Shown here piece after piece: positions 43,201 to 50,154 of a stretch of DNA of 58,504 nucleotides. Each line of letters opens with the position of its first letter. The first letter of the stretch is position 1. This DNA is from Acidobacteriota bacterium (GTDB taxonomy: Bacteria; Acidobacteriota; Terriglobia; Acidiferrales; UBA7541): positions 1 through 58,504 of the forward strand of contig JAMCWK010000073.1 in assembly GCA_023481105.1 (NCBI GenBank), in the 5' to 3' direction. A program made the position numbers and the translations under genes. Under the pieces are notes generated by a model. It made no database searches. It was given only the letters and a program-made list of their open reading frames with translations, and had not been told where the DNA came from.

Positions 43201-43357
43201 AGCGTCGCGCCGGTGTGCCCGACTGCGCGGTGCTATCCTGCGGCAACGTCAGGCATCCAAACAACACCATCGCGAGCAAGGCAGCGCGCACCAGGGTCTT
43301 CCACAGACCGGGTGCGGAAATTCCAGTGCGATTTTTCCGGGTTCTCCGAGCCAACAT
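40298..43357 (-). CDS. giant secreted zinc metalloprotease with HAF repeats, TSP3 and HYR domains
   Basis: The 1019-residue protein starts at ATG 43357 behind a perfect AGGAGG. After a signal peptide come HAF-type repeats (DLGTLGGTYSKAFGVNNKGQ, AVAVNNGGKVVG, DINDRGEIVGSG). A calcium-binding-like stretch follows (DSDGDGNGDNDGDALCDSWE). The zinc site HELGHTLNLKHGG with the later Met-turn-like SIMNYTLSY shows a metzincin-type protease. Then come a thrombospondin type 3 repeat (DFDGDGIANYPDNCPG, DTDGNGVGDAC), a HYR unit and the shared C-terminal module. The next gene starts 43 bp downstream, so both are one transcript. An exported proteolytic partner for its neighbour is a reasonable guess. Confidence 0.87.
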   Translation of the reverse strand: MLARRTRKNRTGISAPGLWKTLVRAALLAMVLFGCLTLPQDSTAQSGTPARRYRIIDLGTLGGTYSKAFGVNNKGQVVGESLTAANMDVHAFVWKGGVMSGVAGLVGGPDEFSQAVAVNNGGKVVGTFDPNVAPGDLGQLFLYDISTSSLSFPLSPGFAADINDGGQILASKVLPSGVLSDVIIGSAGADLGALFGLPFDGKKINAFGFVVGGPAQPPNHLNGYLYTIGFTLISSGVGFYGTDLNDANHIAGFTRVQTNFFGIRTRAAQRVNGQVQVFGSFNVSGDATPAAINNLDQIVGTERASGARIPFLIENGVMRNINSLLPAGSGWQQLLEANDINDRGEIVGSGRINNEEHAFLLTPLTCSALEDSDGDGNGDNDGDALCDSWEQNGLDEDGDGTIDLDLPAMGANLNHKDIFVEVDYMDCAIGGCAFGDIHWHRPESGAFDPVISAFAVAPVSNPDNSLGINLHVLVDEGLPESDTLLFDAQGPGIADDFNDLKLGNPPKACGTTLQDGHFGTPADRADNNCQHILAARRLVFRYAIFGHRHTTPTTNSPGIAELPGNDLLLALGALSPPANVAGAAIGSAVAALRTMQGDIFMHELGHTLNLKHGGGDHINCKPNYLSIMNYTLSYKNIDHSRPLDYSRQQLPPLDENSLHEPSGIGGPLGRNLVFGDQFANAIVASAFGPVDWTLDIPPDPTQTNLPLDINNIQRISACYLKDSAGNNITLRTFLTGHDDWSNLLYDFRLSPEFADAPTRTLISPDPEMSDAEIIAVAQSVDFDGDGIANYPDNCPGVANPNQADTDGNGVGDACEPVPSDTTPPVLSLPANIITQATSSSGAVVNFTATATDAVDGNVPVSCAPPSGSTFAIGTTTVNCSAADLSNNSASGNFTVTVNAPPPPSSSPVSVTVLAQGRPTADSFYVDIQLTNTDATDITDLRIDAIQTPTLAGSGTVFLNTRRTPLPIKLGFMAAGSSKSGRLYFLVPVGVTQFSLTVSGKFRDSAGVLRSFSFSQPLTP

Positions 43358-43539
43358 GGCGCACCTCCTGCGGTACAACTTTTTTAGGTACCATTGCCAT
43401 TCTTCGACCCGCGGGATGGGCGCGCGTCCGACGAAGCTTCTCAATACATCAGACGCTTCGTGCTTTGGCCAGCGCATCAGGCGACGTCCCGCAGCGTGCA
43501 CCTGCGGATTGAGAGATATAGCCCGGCCAGCAAGGCCGG

Positions 43540-43695
43540 CTAGCCGTTGACCGGCTCAGATGGCGATTTTGTTGGGCCGCCAACCGGCTCGGCCGGCAGC
43601 GGGATGCGGGCCGGGGCTTTGCGGCTCTCTTCGTTTTCCACGGAGAGAGGGGTCTTCTCGTTCTTGGGCTTCTTGGCTTTATCTTGGTCTGTCAT
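43540..43695 (-). CDS. micropeptide 1 of a tandem family, 51 aa
   Basis: I read this gene directly: ATG (43695) after AAAGGACACGATC, 51 codons, stop at 43540. The peptide is highly charged and proline-rich with no cysteine, no signal and no membrane segment. It shares PLSVENEESRKAPARIPLPA and the following EPVG with micropeptide 2, then differs (GPTKSPSEPVNG). The DNA of the two genes is nearly identical over the middle 90 bp. A GC-rich palindrome (CCGGCC / GGCCGG) follows the stop. I do not recognise the family. Confidence 0.7.
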   Translation of the reverse strand: MTDQDKAKKPKNEKTPLSVENEESRKAPARIPLPAEPVGGPTKSPSEPVNG

Positions 43696-43735
43696 GATCG
43701 TGTCCTTTCACAGAGAATTTCCGGCGGCGGGCCGG

Positions 43736-43885
43736 CTAGACGTTAATCGGTTCAACCTTCGTCGGCTGCCCAACTGGCTCGGCCGGCAGCGGGATGCGGG
43801 CCGGGGCCTTGCGGCTCTCTTCGTTTTCCACGGAGAGAGGGGACTTGTCTTTCTCGGGCTGTTTGGGCTTTTCCTGTTCGGTCAT
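43736..43885 (-). CDS. micropeptide 2 of a tandem family, 49 aa
   Basis: The ATG (43885) follows AAAGGACACGAAC, the same leader as micropeptide 1. The N-terminus is lysine-rich (TEQEKPKQPEKDKS), the centre is PLSVENEESRKAP with ARIPLPAEPVG, and the end is QPTKVEPINV. The conserved part is the centre, not the ends, which argues for function in that segment. It lies 40 bp upstream of micropeptide 1 on the same strand. The function is unknown. Confidence 0.7.
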   Translation of the reverse strand: MTEQEKPKQPEKDKSPLSVENEESRKAPARIPLPAEPVGQPTKVEPINV

Positions 43886-43973
43886 GTTCGTGTCCTTTCT
43901 ACTGAAATAGCCAGGGAATTCCTAAGACCCCGGCGGCGTGCTGCTTCATGATGCCGAATGCTTATGATTGCGG

Positions 43974-44057
43974 GCCGGTGCGGCAGGAGCGCACCGGCTG
44001 AAACGCAGAATCCGTCCGCCTACCGGGCGCGTATGGTGCGCACCGCGAGGCGGATTC
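43974..44057. repeat. two inverted repeats between micropeptides 2 and 3
   Basis: GCCGGTGCG (43974-43982) pairs with CGCACCGGC (43990-43998). AATCCG...CCT (44009-44021) pairs with AGGCGGATT (44048-44056) around a self-complementary GGTGCGCACC. They could attenuate transcription within the cluster. Confidence 0.55.
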
Positions 44058-44090
44058 AAGAAGCCTGCGATCACGATGGAGGCAGACGCA

Positions 44091-44210
44091 TTAAGGCCGC
44101 CCGACAGGCTCGGCGGGCTTGATGGTTACACTCATGGGAGCCTTGCGATCTTCCTGACTTTGCACTTTGAGACTGGCCTTTTTCTTGGCTGGCTTTTTTT
44201 CTACTTTCAC
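44091..44210 (-). CDS. micropeptide 3 of a tandem family, 39 aa
   Basis: GTG start (44210) with AGGAGGAAAACCCGCC upstream and stop TAA at 44091. The peptide reads KVEKKPAKKKASLKVQ, then SQEDRKAPMSVTIKPAEPVG with RP at the end. It keeps the family skeleton (acidic pair, RKAP, spacer, AEPVGxP) but is shorter and more divergent than 1 and 2. It is first in the transcription direction and is transcribed divergently from the winged-helix/TPR gene at 44354. The function is unknown; the start is less certain than for the other two. Confidence 0.55.
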   Translation of the reverse strand: MKVEKKPAKKKASLKVQSQEDRKAPMSVTIKPAEPVGRP

Positions 44211-44353
44211 GGCGGGTTTTCCTCCTGATAGGATTAGCGCTCTGTCTCCCCCAGGAAGACCTCTGAGCGCGGCGCACGGCTACAGTGCCAAAGCCGGGCG
44301 AGGATGTCTTTCGGCGCAAGTCGTATTTTTGTGAAAGATTTTTGGTAGCCGGC

Positions 44354-46228
44354 ATGTCTCAGGCATCCAAGCACTTGTACGTGTTCGGCCCCTTCCGGCT
44401 GATCCCCGGCGAATGGCTATTGCTGCGCGATGGTGTGCCTGTCCCGCTCACACCCAAAGTATTCGAGACGCTGCTGGCGCTGGTGGAAAACGCCGGGCAC
44501 GCCATGGAGAAAGACGACCTGCTCAAGCGCGTGTGGCCGGATACGTTTGTGGAAGAAGCCACGCTGGCGAAAAATATTTCCACGCTGCGCAAAGCGCTAG
44601 GCGAGGGCGAAGGCGGCGCGGAGTACATCGAAACTTTGCCCAAGCACGGGTACCGGTTTGTGGCCGCAGTGCAGAGAATCGAAGACACTGCCGCGGGCGA
44701 CGGGCCCGGAGGAACGGAAACATTTGCCGGTGCAGCGCGCGGAAATCGCGCGAAGTATGCCGTGGCGGCCATCGCCGTCGTGAGCGTGGCCCTCGGTGTG
44801 GCGCTAGTGGCGTGGGAATGGCTGCGGCCACGCGCCACTCCACCCGTGAGTAAAGTCAAGCTGGCGGTGCTGCCGTTTGAAAACCTGAGCGGGGACGAGA
44901 GCCAGGAATACATTGCCGACGGTCTCACCGAGGAGGTGATCGCGCGGCTGAGCAACCTGAACCCACAGGGTCTTGCGGTCATCGCGCGCACCTCGACGAT
45001 GAAATACAAAGGTTCCGACAAGGACATCGCCGGCATCAGCCGCGAACTTGGCGTGGATTACGTGCTGGAAAGCAGCTTTCGCCGTGAAGGCGACCGCGTG
45101 CGGGTCACCGCCCAGCTCATCCAGTCAAGCGACCAGACGCACCTGTGGGCGGAGACGTACGAACGCGAAGTCGGGCAAATCCTGCCGCTCCAAAGCGAGC
45201 TGACAGAAACCATCGCCCGCCAAATGCGGGTTGTGCTTCCAGAGGCCAAGTCCCAAACAGCCAGCCTGGCCCCGCTGAACCTCGAGGCGCATCTGCTGTA
45301 CCTGAAGGGCCGGTATTACTGGAACAAGCGGACCCCGGATGGGTTGAAACAGGCGACCGACTATTACCAGCAGGCGCTGGACCTCGACCCCAACTACGCC
45401 CGGGCATGGGCGGGTCTGGCGACCGTGTATGCACTGCTGGACGAGTATCAGGTATTGCCTGCGCGCGAGGCCTACCTGCGGGCCAAAGCGGCGGCCAGCA
45501 GGGCGCTGGAACTGGATCCTGCCCAAGTGGAAGCGCGCGCCGCAAGGGCGCTCGTGCGCGGCTGGTACGACTGGGACGCGCCTGGGGCGGAGCAGGATTT
45601 CAAGCAGGCCATCGCCATCAATCCGAACTACAGCGTTGCCCGCCACTGGTACGGCATGTTGCTGATGGCCGACGGCCGCTTTGAGGAAGCCCGGCAGGAA
45701 TTCGAGCGAGCCTTGCTGAGCGATCCGCTGTCGAACTCCATCCCAGTGGCTATCGGCGCCAGCTACTATCATGCGCGCCAGTTCGATCAGGCCATCGCGC
45801 AATACCTGCGCGCGGTGGAGAGCCAGCCGAGATCCGCAGGGGTGCGCTTCCACCTCGGCCGGGCCTACGCGCGAAAAGGAATGCACAAAGAAGCAGTGGA
45901 GCAATTCGAAACGGGGGCTCAACTGACCGGCAGTGGCGAAGGGAGCGCTTCACTCGCCTATGGGTATGCTGCTGCCGGGCGCAAGAAGGATGCGCTGCGC
46001 ACCCTGGAAGAATTGAAACGGGCCACCCGTGGCGCCTATTCGCCTTACTACGTGGCGGCGGTGTATGTGGAGCTGGGGGATACGACTCGCGCCATTGAGG
46101 AACTGGAGCGCGCATTTCAACAGCGCCTCGGCCGGCTTACCTTTCTGAAGGTAGAGCCAATGTTTGATCCGATCCGAAACGATCCCCGATTCAAAGAGCT
46201 GCTGAAGCGCATCGCTCCGCAAGCCTAA
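44354..46228 (+). CDS. CadC-like winged-helix / TPR membrane regulator
   Basis: The 624-residue protein begins with an OmpR-type winged helix (about 8-103: YVFGPFRLIPGEWLLLRDG, LTPKVFETLLALVEN, LLKRVWPDTFVEEATLAKNISTLRKAL in pieces, YIETLPKHGYRF). A single membrane helix follows at about 130-152 (YAVAAIAVVSVALGVALVAWEWL). The periplasmic part has a TolB/FlgO-like domain (VKLAVLPFENLSGDESQEYIADGLTEEVIARL in pieces) and at least six TPR units (ATDYYQQALDLDPNYARAWAGLATVYAL in pieces). It binds DNA from the membrane and senses periplasmic ligands. The divergent micropeptide genes are its nearest candidates for control. Confidence 0.92.
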   Translation: MSQASKHLYVFGPFRLIPGEWLLLRDGVPVPLTPKVFETLLALVENAGHAMEKDDLLKRVWPDTFVEEATLAKNISTLRKALGEGEGGAEYIETLPKHGYRFVAAVQRIEDTAAGDGPGGTETFAGAARGNRAKYAVAAIAVVSVALGVALVAWEWLRPRATPPVSKVKLAVLPFENLSGDESQEYIADGLTEEVIARLSNLNPQGLAVIARTSTMKYKGSDKDIAGISRELGVDYVLESSFRREGDRVRVTAQLIQSSDQTHLWAETYEREVGQILPLQSELTETIARQMRVVLPEAKSQTASLAPLNLEAHLLYLKGRYYWNKRTPDGLKQATDYYQQALDLDPNYARAWAGLATVYALLDEYQVLPAREAYLRAKAAASRALELDPAQVEARAARALVRGWYDWDAPGAEQDFKQAIAINPNYSVARHWYGMLLMADGRFEEARQEFERALLSDPLSNSIPVAIGASYYHARQFDQAIAQYLRAVESQPRSAGVRFHLGRAYARKGMHKEAVEQFETGAQLTGSGEGSASLAYGYAAAGRKKDALRTLEELKRATRGAYSPYYVAAVYVELGDTTRAIEELERAFQQRLGRLTFLKVEPMFDPIRNDPRFKELLKRIAPQA

Positions 46229-46239
46229 TGCAGTTCAGA

Positions 46240-46260
46240 GCACGGGCTGGTAGCCTGTGC
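46240..46260. repeat. single REP palindrome 3' of the RAYT pseudogene
   Basis: GCACGGGCTGGTAGCCTGTG and one further base match the unit of the array at 46836 almost exactly. Its last base is the first base of the RAYT stop codon. Confidence 0.85.
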
Positions 46261-46781
46261 TACTCGCTGCGCGAGGCACTGGACCATGGCCAGTCCTCCG
46301 GCCGCCGGACCAATCCGGCCTTAACAGGATTCGATTCGATATACAGCTTTACGCGCTCGAATTCGGTCGAAGATCGAATCCAGCGGTCGTAAGACTCGTC
46401 TTGCCAGAAGCGCTGCCCCACCCGATCCAGGATTCGATTCGCAAAAAGTGCAGTTTCGCGTTTGATTCCGCGCATGAGGCGCGCCACGTGAACATTCGGT
46501 GTGAGGAGTACGTGGACGTGATTGGCCATTACAACATATGAGTGCAGGCGGTAGAAACCAAGTCGCTATTCGCCTGCCAAGAGAGCTTTGACAATGATCA
46601 GCGCGATGCGAGGATCCTTCAGCCACATAGGTCCTGTCACAGCACTATCGAGCGCACGGTCGGCATAGGCATAACGGTGGCCGGCGCTTTGCCATTTTCT
46701 TTTCTTAAGGGCCACGATGACGGAGGCAGGTAATGAGCCGTGCAAGCGCCAAGTCACAAACAGAGCACAGTTCTCGGGGTG
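46260..46781 (-). pseudogene. REP-associated tyrosine transposase (RAYT), inactivated
   Basis: One frame encodes a Y1-type transposase with two faults. Seen from the N-terminal side: PENCALFVTWRLHGSLP, AYADRALDSAVTGPMWLKDP, then an in-frame TAG (46566-46568), then FYRLHSYVVMANHVHVLLTP containing the HxH metal site, FWQDESYDRWI with the catalytic Tyr, and NPVKAGLVRRPEDWPWSS at the end. A TGA at 46782 also removes the natural start. RAYT proteins cut REP palindromes as single strands. The flanking REP units, one after the stop and seven ahead of the gene, are its presumed substrates. Confidence 0.88.
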
Positions 46782-46835
46782 TCAATGTGGAAGGTTTCTG
46801 GCATATATCCGATTGAATTGCACGGCGGTCTTGTA

Positions 46836-47123
46836 GCACAGGCTAGCAGCCTGTGCTACTGGGATGTGAAATGTTCAGAGCACAGGCTGGTAGCCTGTGC
46901 TACTGGGATGCGAAATGTTCAGAGCACAGGCTGGTAGCCTGTGCTACTGGGATGTGAAATGTTCTGAGCACAGGCTGGTAGCCTGTGCTACTGGGATGCG
47001 AAATGTTCAGAGCACGGGCTGGTAGCCTGTGCTACTGGGATGCGAAATGTTCAGAGCACAGGCTGGTAGCCTGTGCTACTGGGATGTGAAATGTTCAGAG
47101 CACAGGCTGGTAGCCTGTGCTAC
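46836..47123. repeat. tandem array of seven REP units, period exactly 44 bp
   Basis: Palindromes GCACAGGCTGGTAGCCTGTG start at 46836, 46880, 46924, 46968, 47012, 47056 and 47100. The first has AGCAGC in place of GGTAGC and the fifth has GCACGGGC. The 23-bp link TACTGGGATG(T/C)GAAATGTTC is also conserved. The last unit holds the stop codon of the TolC gene. Confidence 0.95.
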
Positions 47124-48784
47124 TGCGCAAGCTGGATGCGGAAGCGGTCGAGGAGCGCGCCGGTGCCGCGTTCGACGGCGGTGACGGCGCGCTGGTAGCT
47201 GACATAGGCTTGCAGGAGCCCTTGCTCGGCGGTGGCGAGCTGCGTCTGCGCGTCGAGGACGAAGAAAATGGTCTGCACGCCGAGCTCGTATTTGCGCTGC
47301 TCGGCTTCGAGGTTTTTCACGGCGAGGTCGCGGGCGATTTTGGCGGCGGCCATGGAAAGCTTGGCCTGCTCAAGCTGATGGATGGCGTTGCGGACTTCCA
47401 GCGTGATGGCCTGCTCGCGCGAACGAAGCGAGTACAGATCGCGGCGCTTGGAGATCATGGCGCTGCCGAGATCGGCTTCCGCGGAACGGCTGCGGATGGG
47501 CAGGCTCAGCCGCAGAGTAAAGCCGTAGCCAGGGAAATCGAAGCCACCGACCTGCTGGAGCGCGTCGCCCAGCCCGCCGCGGAGGATCGCCGGTGGCGGC
47601 GTGGGGTTTTGCTGATTACCGCCGACGCCGCTGGCGGAGTAGGAAACCGAAAAGTTCAAATCCGGCTGCAGCGAGTTGTGCGCCAGGCGGACGCTGGTGT
47701 CGTCGTTCTGAAGCTGGAGGCGGAGGGACTCCAGCTCCGGGCGCTTTTGCAGCGCGCGCTGCAATGCTTCTTGCGAATCGAGTGCGAGCAGATCGCCGGT
47801 TGGCTCGGCGGGCTGGACGAGATCGAGGTCGAGAGCGCGGATGTAGGGGTCGAGATCCGCGCCGATGGTGCGGCGGAAATCATCTTCGAGTTGCTTGAGG
47901 TTGTACTCGGCCTGAATGACGGAGACGCGGCGCGTGGCCACCTGCGATTCGGAGCGGTAGATATCCAGCGGCGGGAGCGCGCCCAGCTCCAGTTCGCGCT
48001 TGTTGCGCGCGTAGGTGGCTTCGGAGAGCTCGAGGGATTTGCGCAGCACAGCCAGGTTTTCGCGGGCCTGGACGACGCCCCAATATTGGTCAATGGCGCG
48101 CTGCACGGAATCGCTGACCTGCACTTCGAAATTGGCACGCGACTGTTTCTGGCTGCGCTGGGCAATCACGATGGGCGCGCGATTGGGGTAGAGGCCGCGG
48201 TTGCGCAGCAACGGCTGTGAAATGTTGAAACTCATGTTGGCCGAAATGGAGGGATTGACGTTGAGAAAGGTATTGGAGCTGACCGAGCGCGAGGAGTTGA
48301 AGTTGATGGTCGTGCGCGTACCGGTCTGGTACGTCTGCGCGTAGCTGGACTGGCTCTGCTGGCTGAGAGAGGAAACGATGGTGCCGCCTTCGAGCTGGCT
48401 GATGCTCGGCGTCGTGGAGCGGTTCGCGGAATACGTGGTGGTGAACAGCGGGTCGAAGGGGGCGTAGGCGCGCTTGACGGCGAACTGCGAATTTTCGTAG
48501 GTGAGCTGGTTGATGCGCACGTCGGTGTTGTTCTTGATCGTGAGCTGCACGGCGTCGTCGAGGGTGAGGCGCAACTTGCCGCCGGCGACGAAATCCTGCA
48601 AGCTCTCCGGCCCGGGAATCTGCGCGGGCGAAACGGGACGCAAAACGACGCGGCGCCAGTAGTCCGGCGTGGGGAAAGTCTGCGCGTGAGCGGATGAAGG
48701 GAAGTAGAGAAGATAGAGGAAGCAGAAGAGGTAGAGGAAGACAAGCACGCGAGAATGAAATAATCCGCTCAACTGGCGCTTCAT
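47120..48784 (-). CDS. TolC-family outer membrane efflux protein
   Basis: The 554-residue protein forms the outer-membrane duct of an export system. ATG 48784 follows GGGAGGGCTGTG. After a signal peptide (SSAHAQ) come two repeats of the TolC helical-barrel fold: LTLDDAVQLTIKNNTDVRINQ, FEVQVSDSVQRAIDQYWGVVQA, LELSEATYARNKRELELGALPPLDI in pieces, then RSREQAITLEVRNAIHQLEQA and LEAEQRKYELGVQT. The N-terminal Gln/Ser-rich insert (SSLSQQSQSSYAQTYQTG) is longer than usual. It is last in the export operon, 78 bp after the permease, and its stop codon lies in a REP unit. Confidence 0.93.
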   Translation of the reverse strand: MKRQLSGLFHSRVLVFLYLFCFLYLLYFPSSAHAQTFPTPDYWRRVVLRPVSPAQIPGPESLQDFVAGGKLRLTLDDAVQLTIKNNTDVRINQLTYENSQFAVKRAYAPFDPLFTTTYSANRSTTPSISQLEGGTIVSSLSQQSQSSYAQTYQTGTRTTINFNSSRSVSSNTFLNVNPSISANMSFNISQPLLRNRGLYPNRAPIVIAQRSQKQSRANFEVQVSDSVQRAIDQYWGVVQARENLAVLRKSLELSEATYARNKRELELGALPPLDIYRSESQVATRRVSVIQAEYNLKQLEDDFRRTIGADLDPYIRALDLDLVQPAEPTGDLLALDSQEALQRALQKRPELESLRLQLQNDDTSVRLAHNSLQPDLNFSVSYSASGVGGNQQNPTPPPAILRGGLGDALQQVGGFDFPGYGFTLRLSLPIRSRSAEADLGSAMISKRRDLYSLRSREQAITLEVRNAIHQLEQAKLSMAAAKIARDLAVKNLEAEQRKYELGVQTIFFVLDAQTQLATAEQGLLQAYVSYQRAVTAVERGTGALLDRFRIQLAQ

Positions 48785-48811
48785 CACAGCCCTCCCATTA
48801 AGAGAAACAAC

Positions 48812-48838
48812 AGATTCCTCGCTACGTTCGGAATGACA
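48812..48838. repeat. G-type dispersed element
   Basis: AGATTCCTCGCTACGTTCGG continues with AATGACAC. It lies between the permease and TolC genes; the longer open frame of TolC would translate it and was rejected for that reason. Confidence 0.6.
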
Positions 48839-48861
48839 CCGATGGAAAGTCAGCCACTGCC

Positions 48862-50154
48862 TCATTCGTAGCGGATAGCCTCGACGGGGTCGAGGCGCGC
48901 GGCCTTGGTGGCCGGATAAATGCCGAAGACCAACCCCACCGAAACGGACACCAGGAACGCCAGAGCCACCGACGCGGACGTGACAATCGTGGTCCAGCCG
49001 GCCAACTGAGCAATTAAACCAGACATGGCGAACCCGAAGCCGATGCCCATGATGCCGCCGCAGAAAGAAATGAGGATGGCTTCAATCAGGAATTGGCGGA
49101 CGATGTCGCGCTGGCGCGCGCCCACGGCGCGGCGCACGCCGATTTCCCGCGTGCGCTCGAGAATGCTGGCGAGCATGATGTTCATGATGCCGATGCCGCC
49201 GACCAGCAGCGAAATGGAAGCGATGGCCACCATCACCATGTCGAAAATGCGCTGCGTGCGGCGCTGCTCCGCGAGCAACTCGGCAGGAACGATGACGCTG
49301 AAGTCCCCCGTGTTGCGGTGCGATGCGTTCAGCAGGCCGCGAACCACTTCGGCGGTCTGCAAGGAATCGGCGGCGGGCTCGAGCTGCAGATAAATGCCGT
49401 CCACTTCATCGCGCATTTCGCTGCGGTTGTCTTCCAAGCGGAAAAAGGCGGCGTACAGCGGAATGTAAATGACGTTGTTGCGGTCCTGCGCGGGGACGCC
49501 GGAAATGTCGGTTTGCAGGCTGACCATCGGCGCGACCACGCCAATCACCCGAAACCATTGGTCGTTGGCCTTGACGGTCTTGCCCAGCGGGTCTTCCTGC
49601 GGAAAAAGGCTGGCGCGAGCGGCTTCGCCAAGGACGCAGACCGGTGCGGCGCGGTCACTCTCAATTTGGTCGAAGAAGCGGCCGGCGACGACGCGGAGGC
49701 CGGCGATGTTCTGGTAGGCGGGCTCGACACCATAAATGACCGGCACTTCGCGCTGCGGCTTGGGCACCATGCGCTGGGGTGTGAAGCGCTTGCGCGGTGT
49801 GGAGCTGACAATGCCGGCGACATTGGCGCGAATCACGCGGTGGTCGCGAAAGGTCAGGCCCGGCGAGGTGCGGCGGACGCGCTGCAGTTCGTCCCAGGCC
49901 GTGGCTTCCTTGGCTTCGACAATCAAGTTGCGCACGCCCAGTTGCTCGATGAAGGCCATGACCTGCTGCTGCGCGCCGGCGCCGATGGAGAGCATGGCCA
50001 CCACGGCGGCCACGCCGAAAATCATGCCCAGCATGGTGAGCATCGTACGCAGCTTGTGCAGCAGCAGATTTTGAAAGCCGAGACGGAAATCAGGAATGTA
50101 CTGAGCCCAGGTGCGGTGGCGCAGGGCTTCGTCGGCAGTGCGTTCGCCAATCAC
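48862..50154 (-). CDS. MacB/FtsX-type ABC permease, without ATPase domain
   Basis: The 430-residue inner-membrane protein has four membrane helices: one near the N-terminus (LTMLGMIFGVAAVVAMLSIGAG) and three at the C-terminus (ISLLVGGIGIMNIMLASILERTREIG, LIEAILISFCGGIMGIGFGF, SVALAFLVSVSVGLVFGIYPA). A large periplasmic MacB-PCD domain lies between. ERTREIGVRRAVGARQRDI is the family signature. Full MacB carries an N-terminal ATPase; here it is lacking and no separate ATPase gene is in the window. The start overlaps the upstream adaptor gene by 4 bp. Confidence 0.92.
   Translation of the reverse strand: MIGERTADEALRHRTWAQYIPDFRLGFQNLLLHKLRTMLTMLGMIFGVAAVVAMLSIGAGAQQQVMAFIEQLGVRNLIVEAKEATAWDELQRVRRTSPGLTFRDHRVIRANVAGIVSSTPRKRFTPQRMVPKPQREVPVIYGVEPAYQNIAGLRVVAGRFFDQIESDRAAPVCVLGEAARASLFPQEDPLGKTVKANDQWFRVIGVVAPMVSLQTDISGVPAQDRNNVIYIPLYAAFFRLEDNRSEMRDEVDGIYLQLEPAADSLQTAEVVRGLLNASHRNTGDFSVIVPAELLAEQRRTQRIFDMVMVAIASISLLVGGIGIMNIMLASILERTREIGVRRAVGARQRDIVRQFLIEAILISFCGGIMGIGFGFAMSGLIAQLAGWTTIVTSASVALAFLVSVSVGLVFGIYPATKAARLDPVEAIRYE

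Noticed and set aside
46836-47123. Regularly spaced repeats resembling a CRISPR array
   Set aside because: The linkers between palindromes are identical rather than variable, there are no cas genes, and the unit matches REP palindromes next to a RAYT gene.
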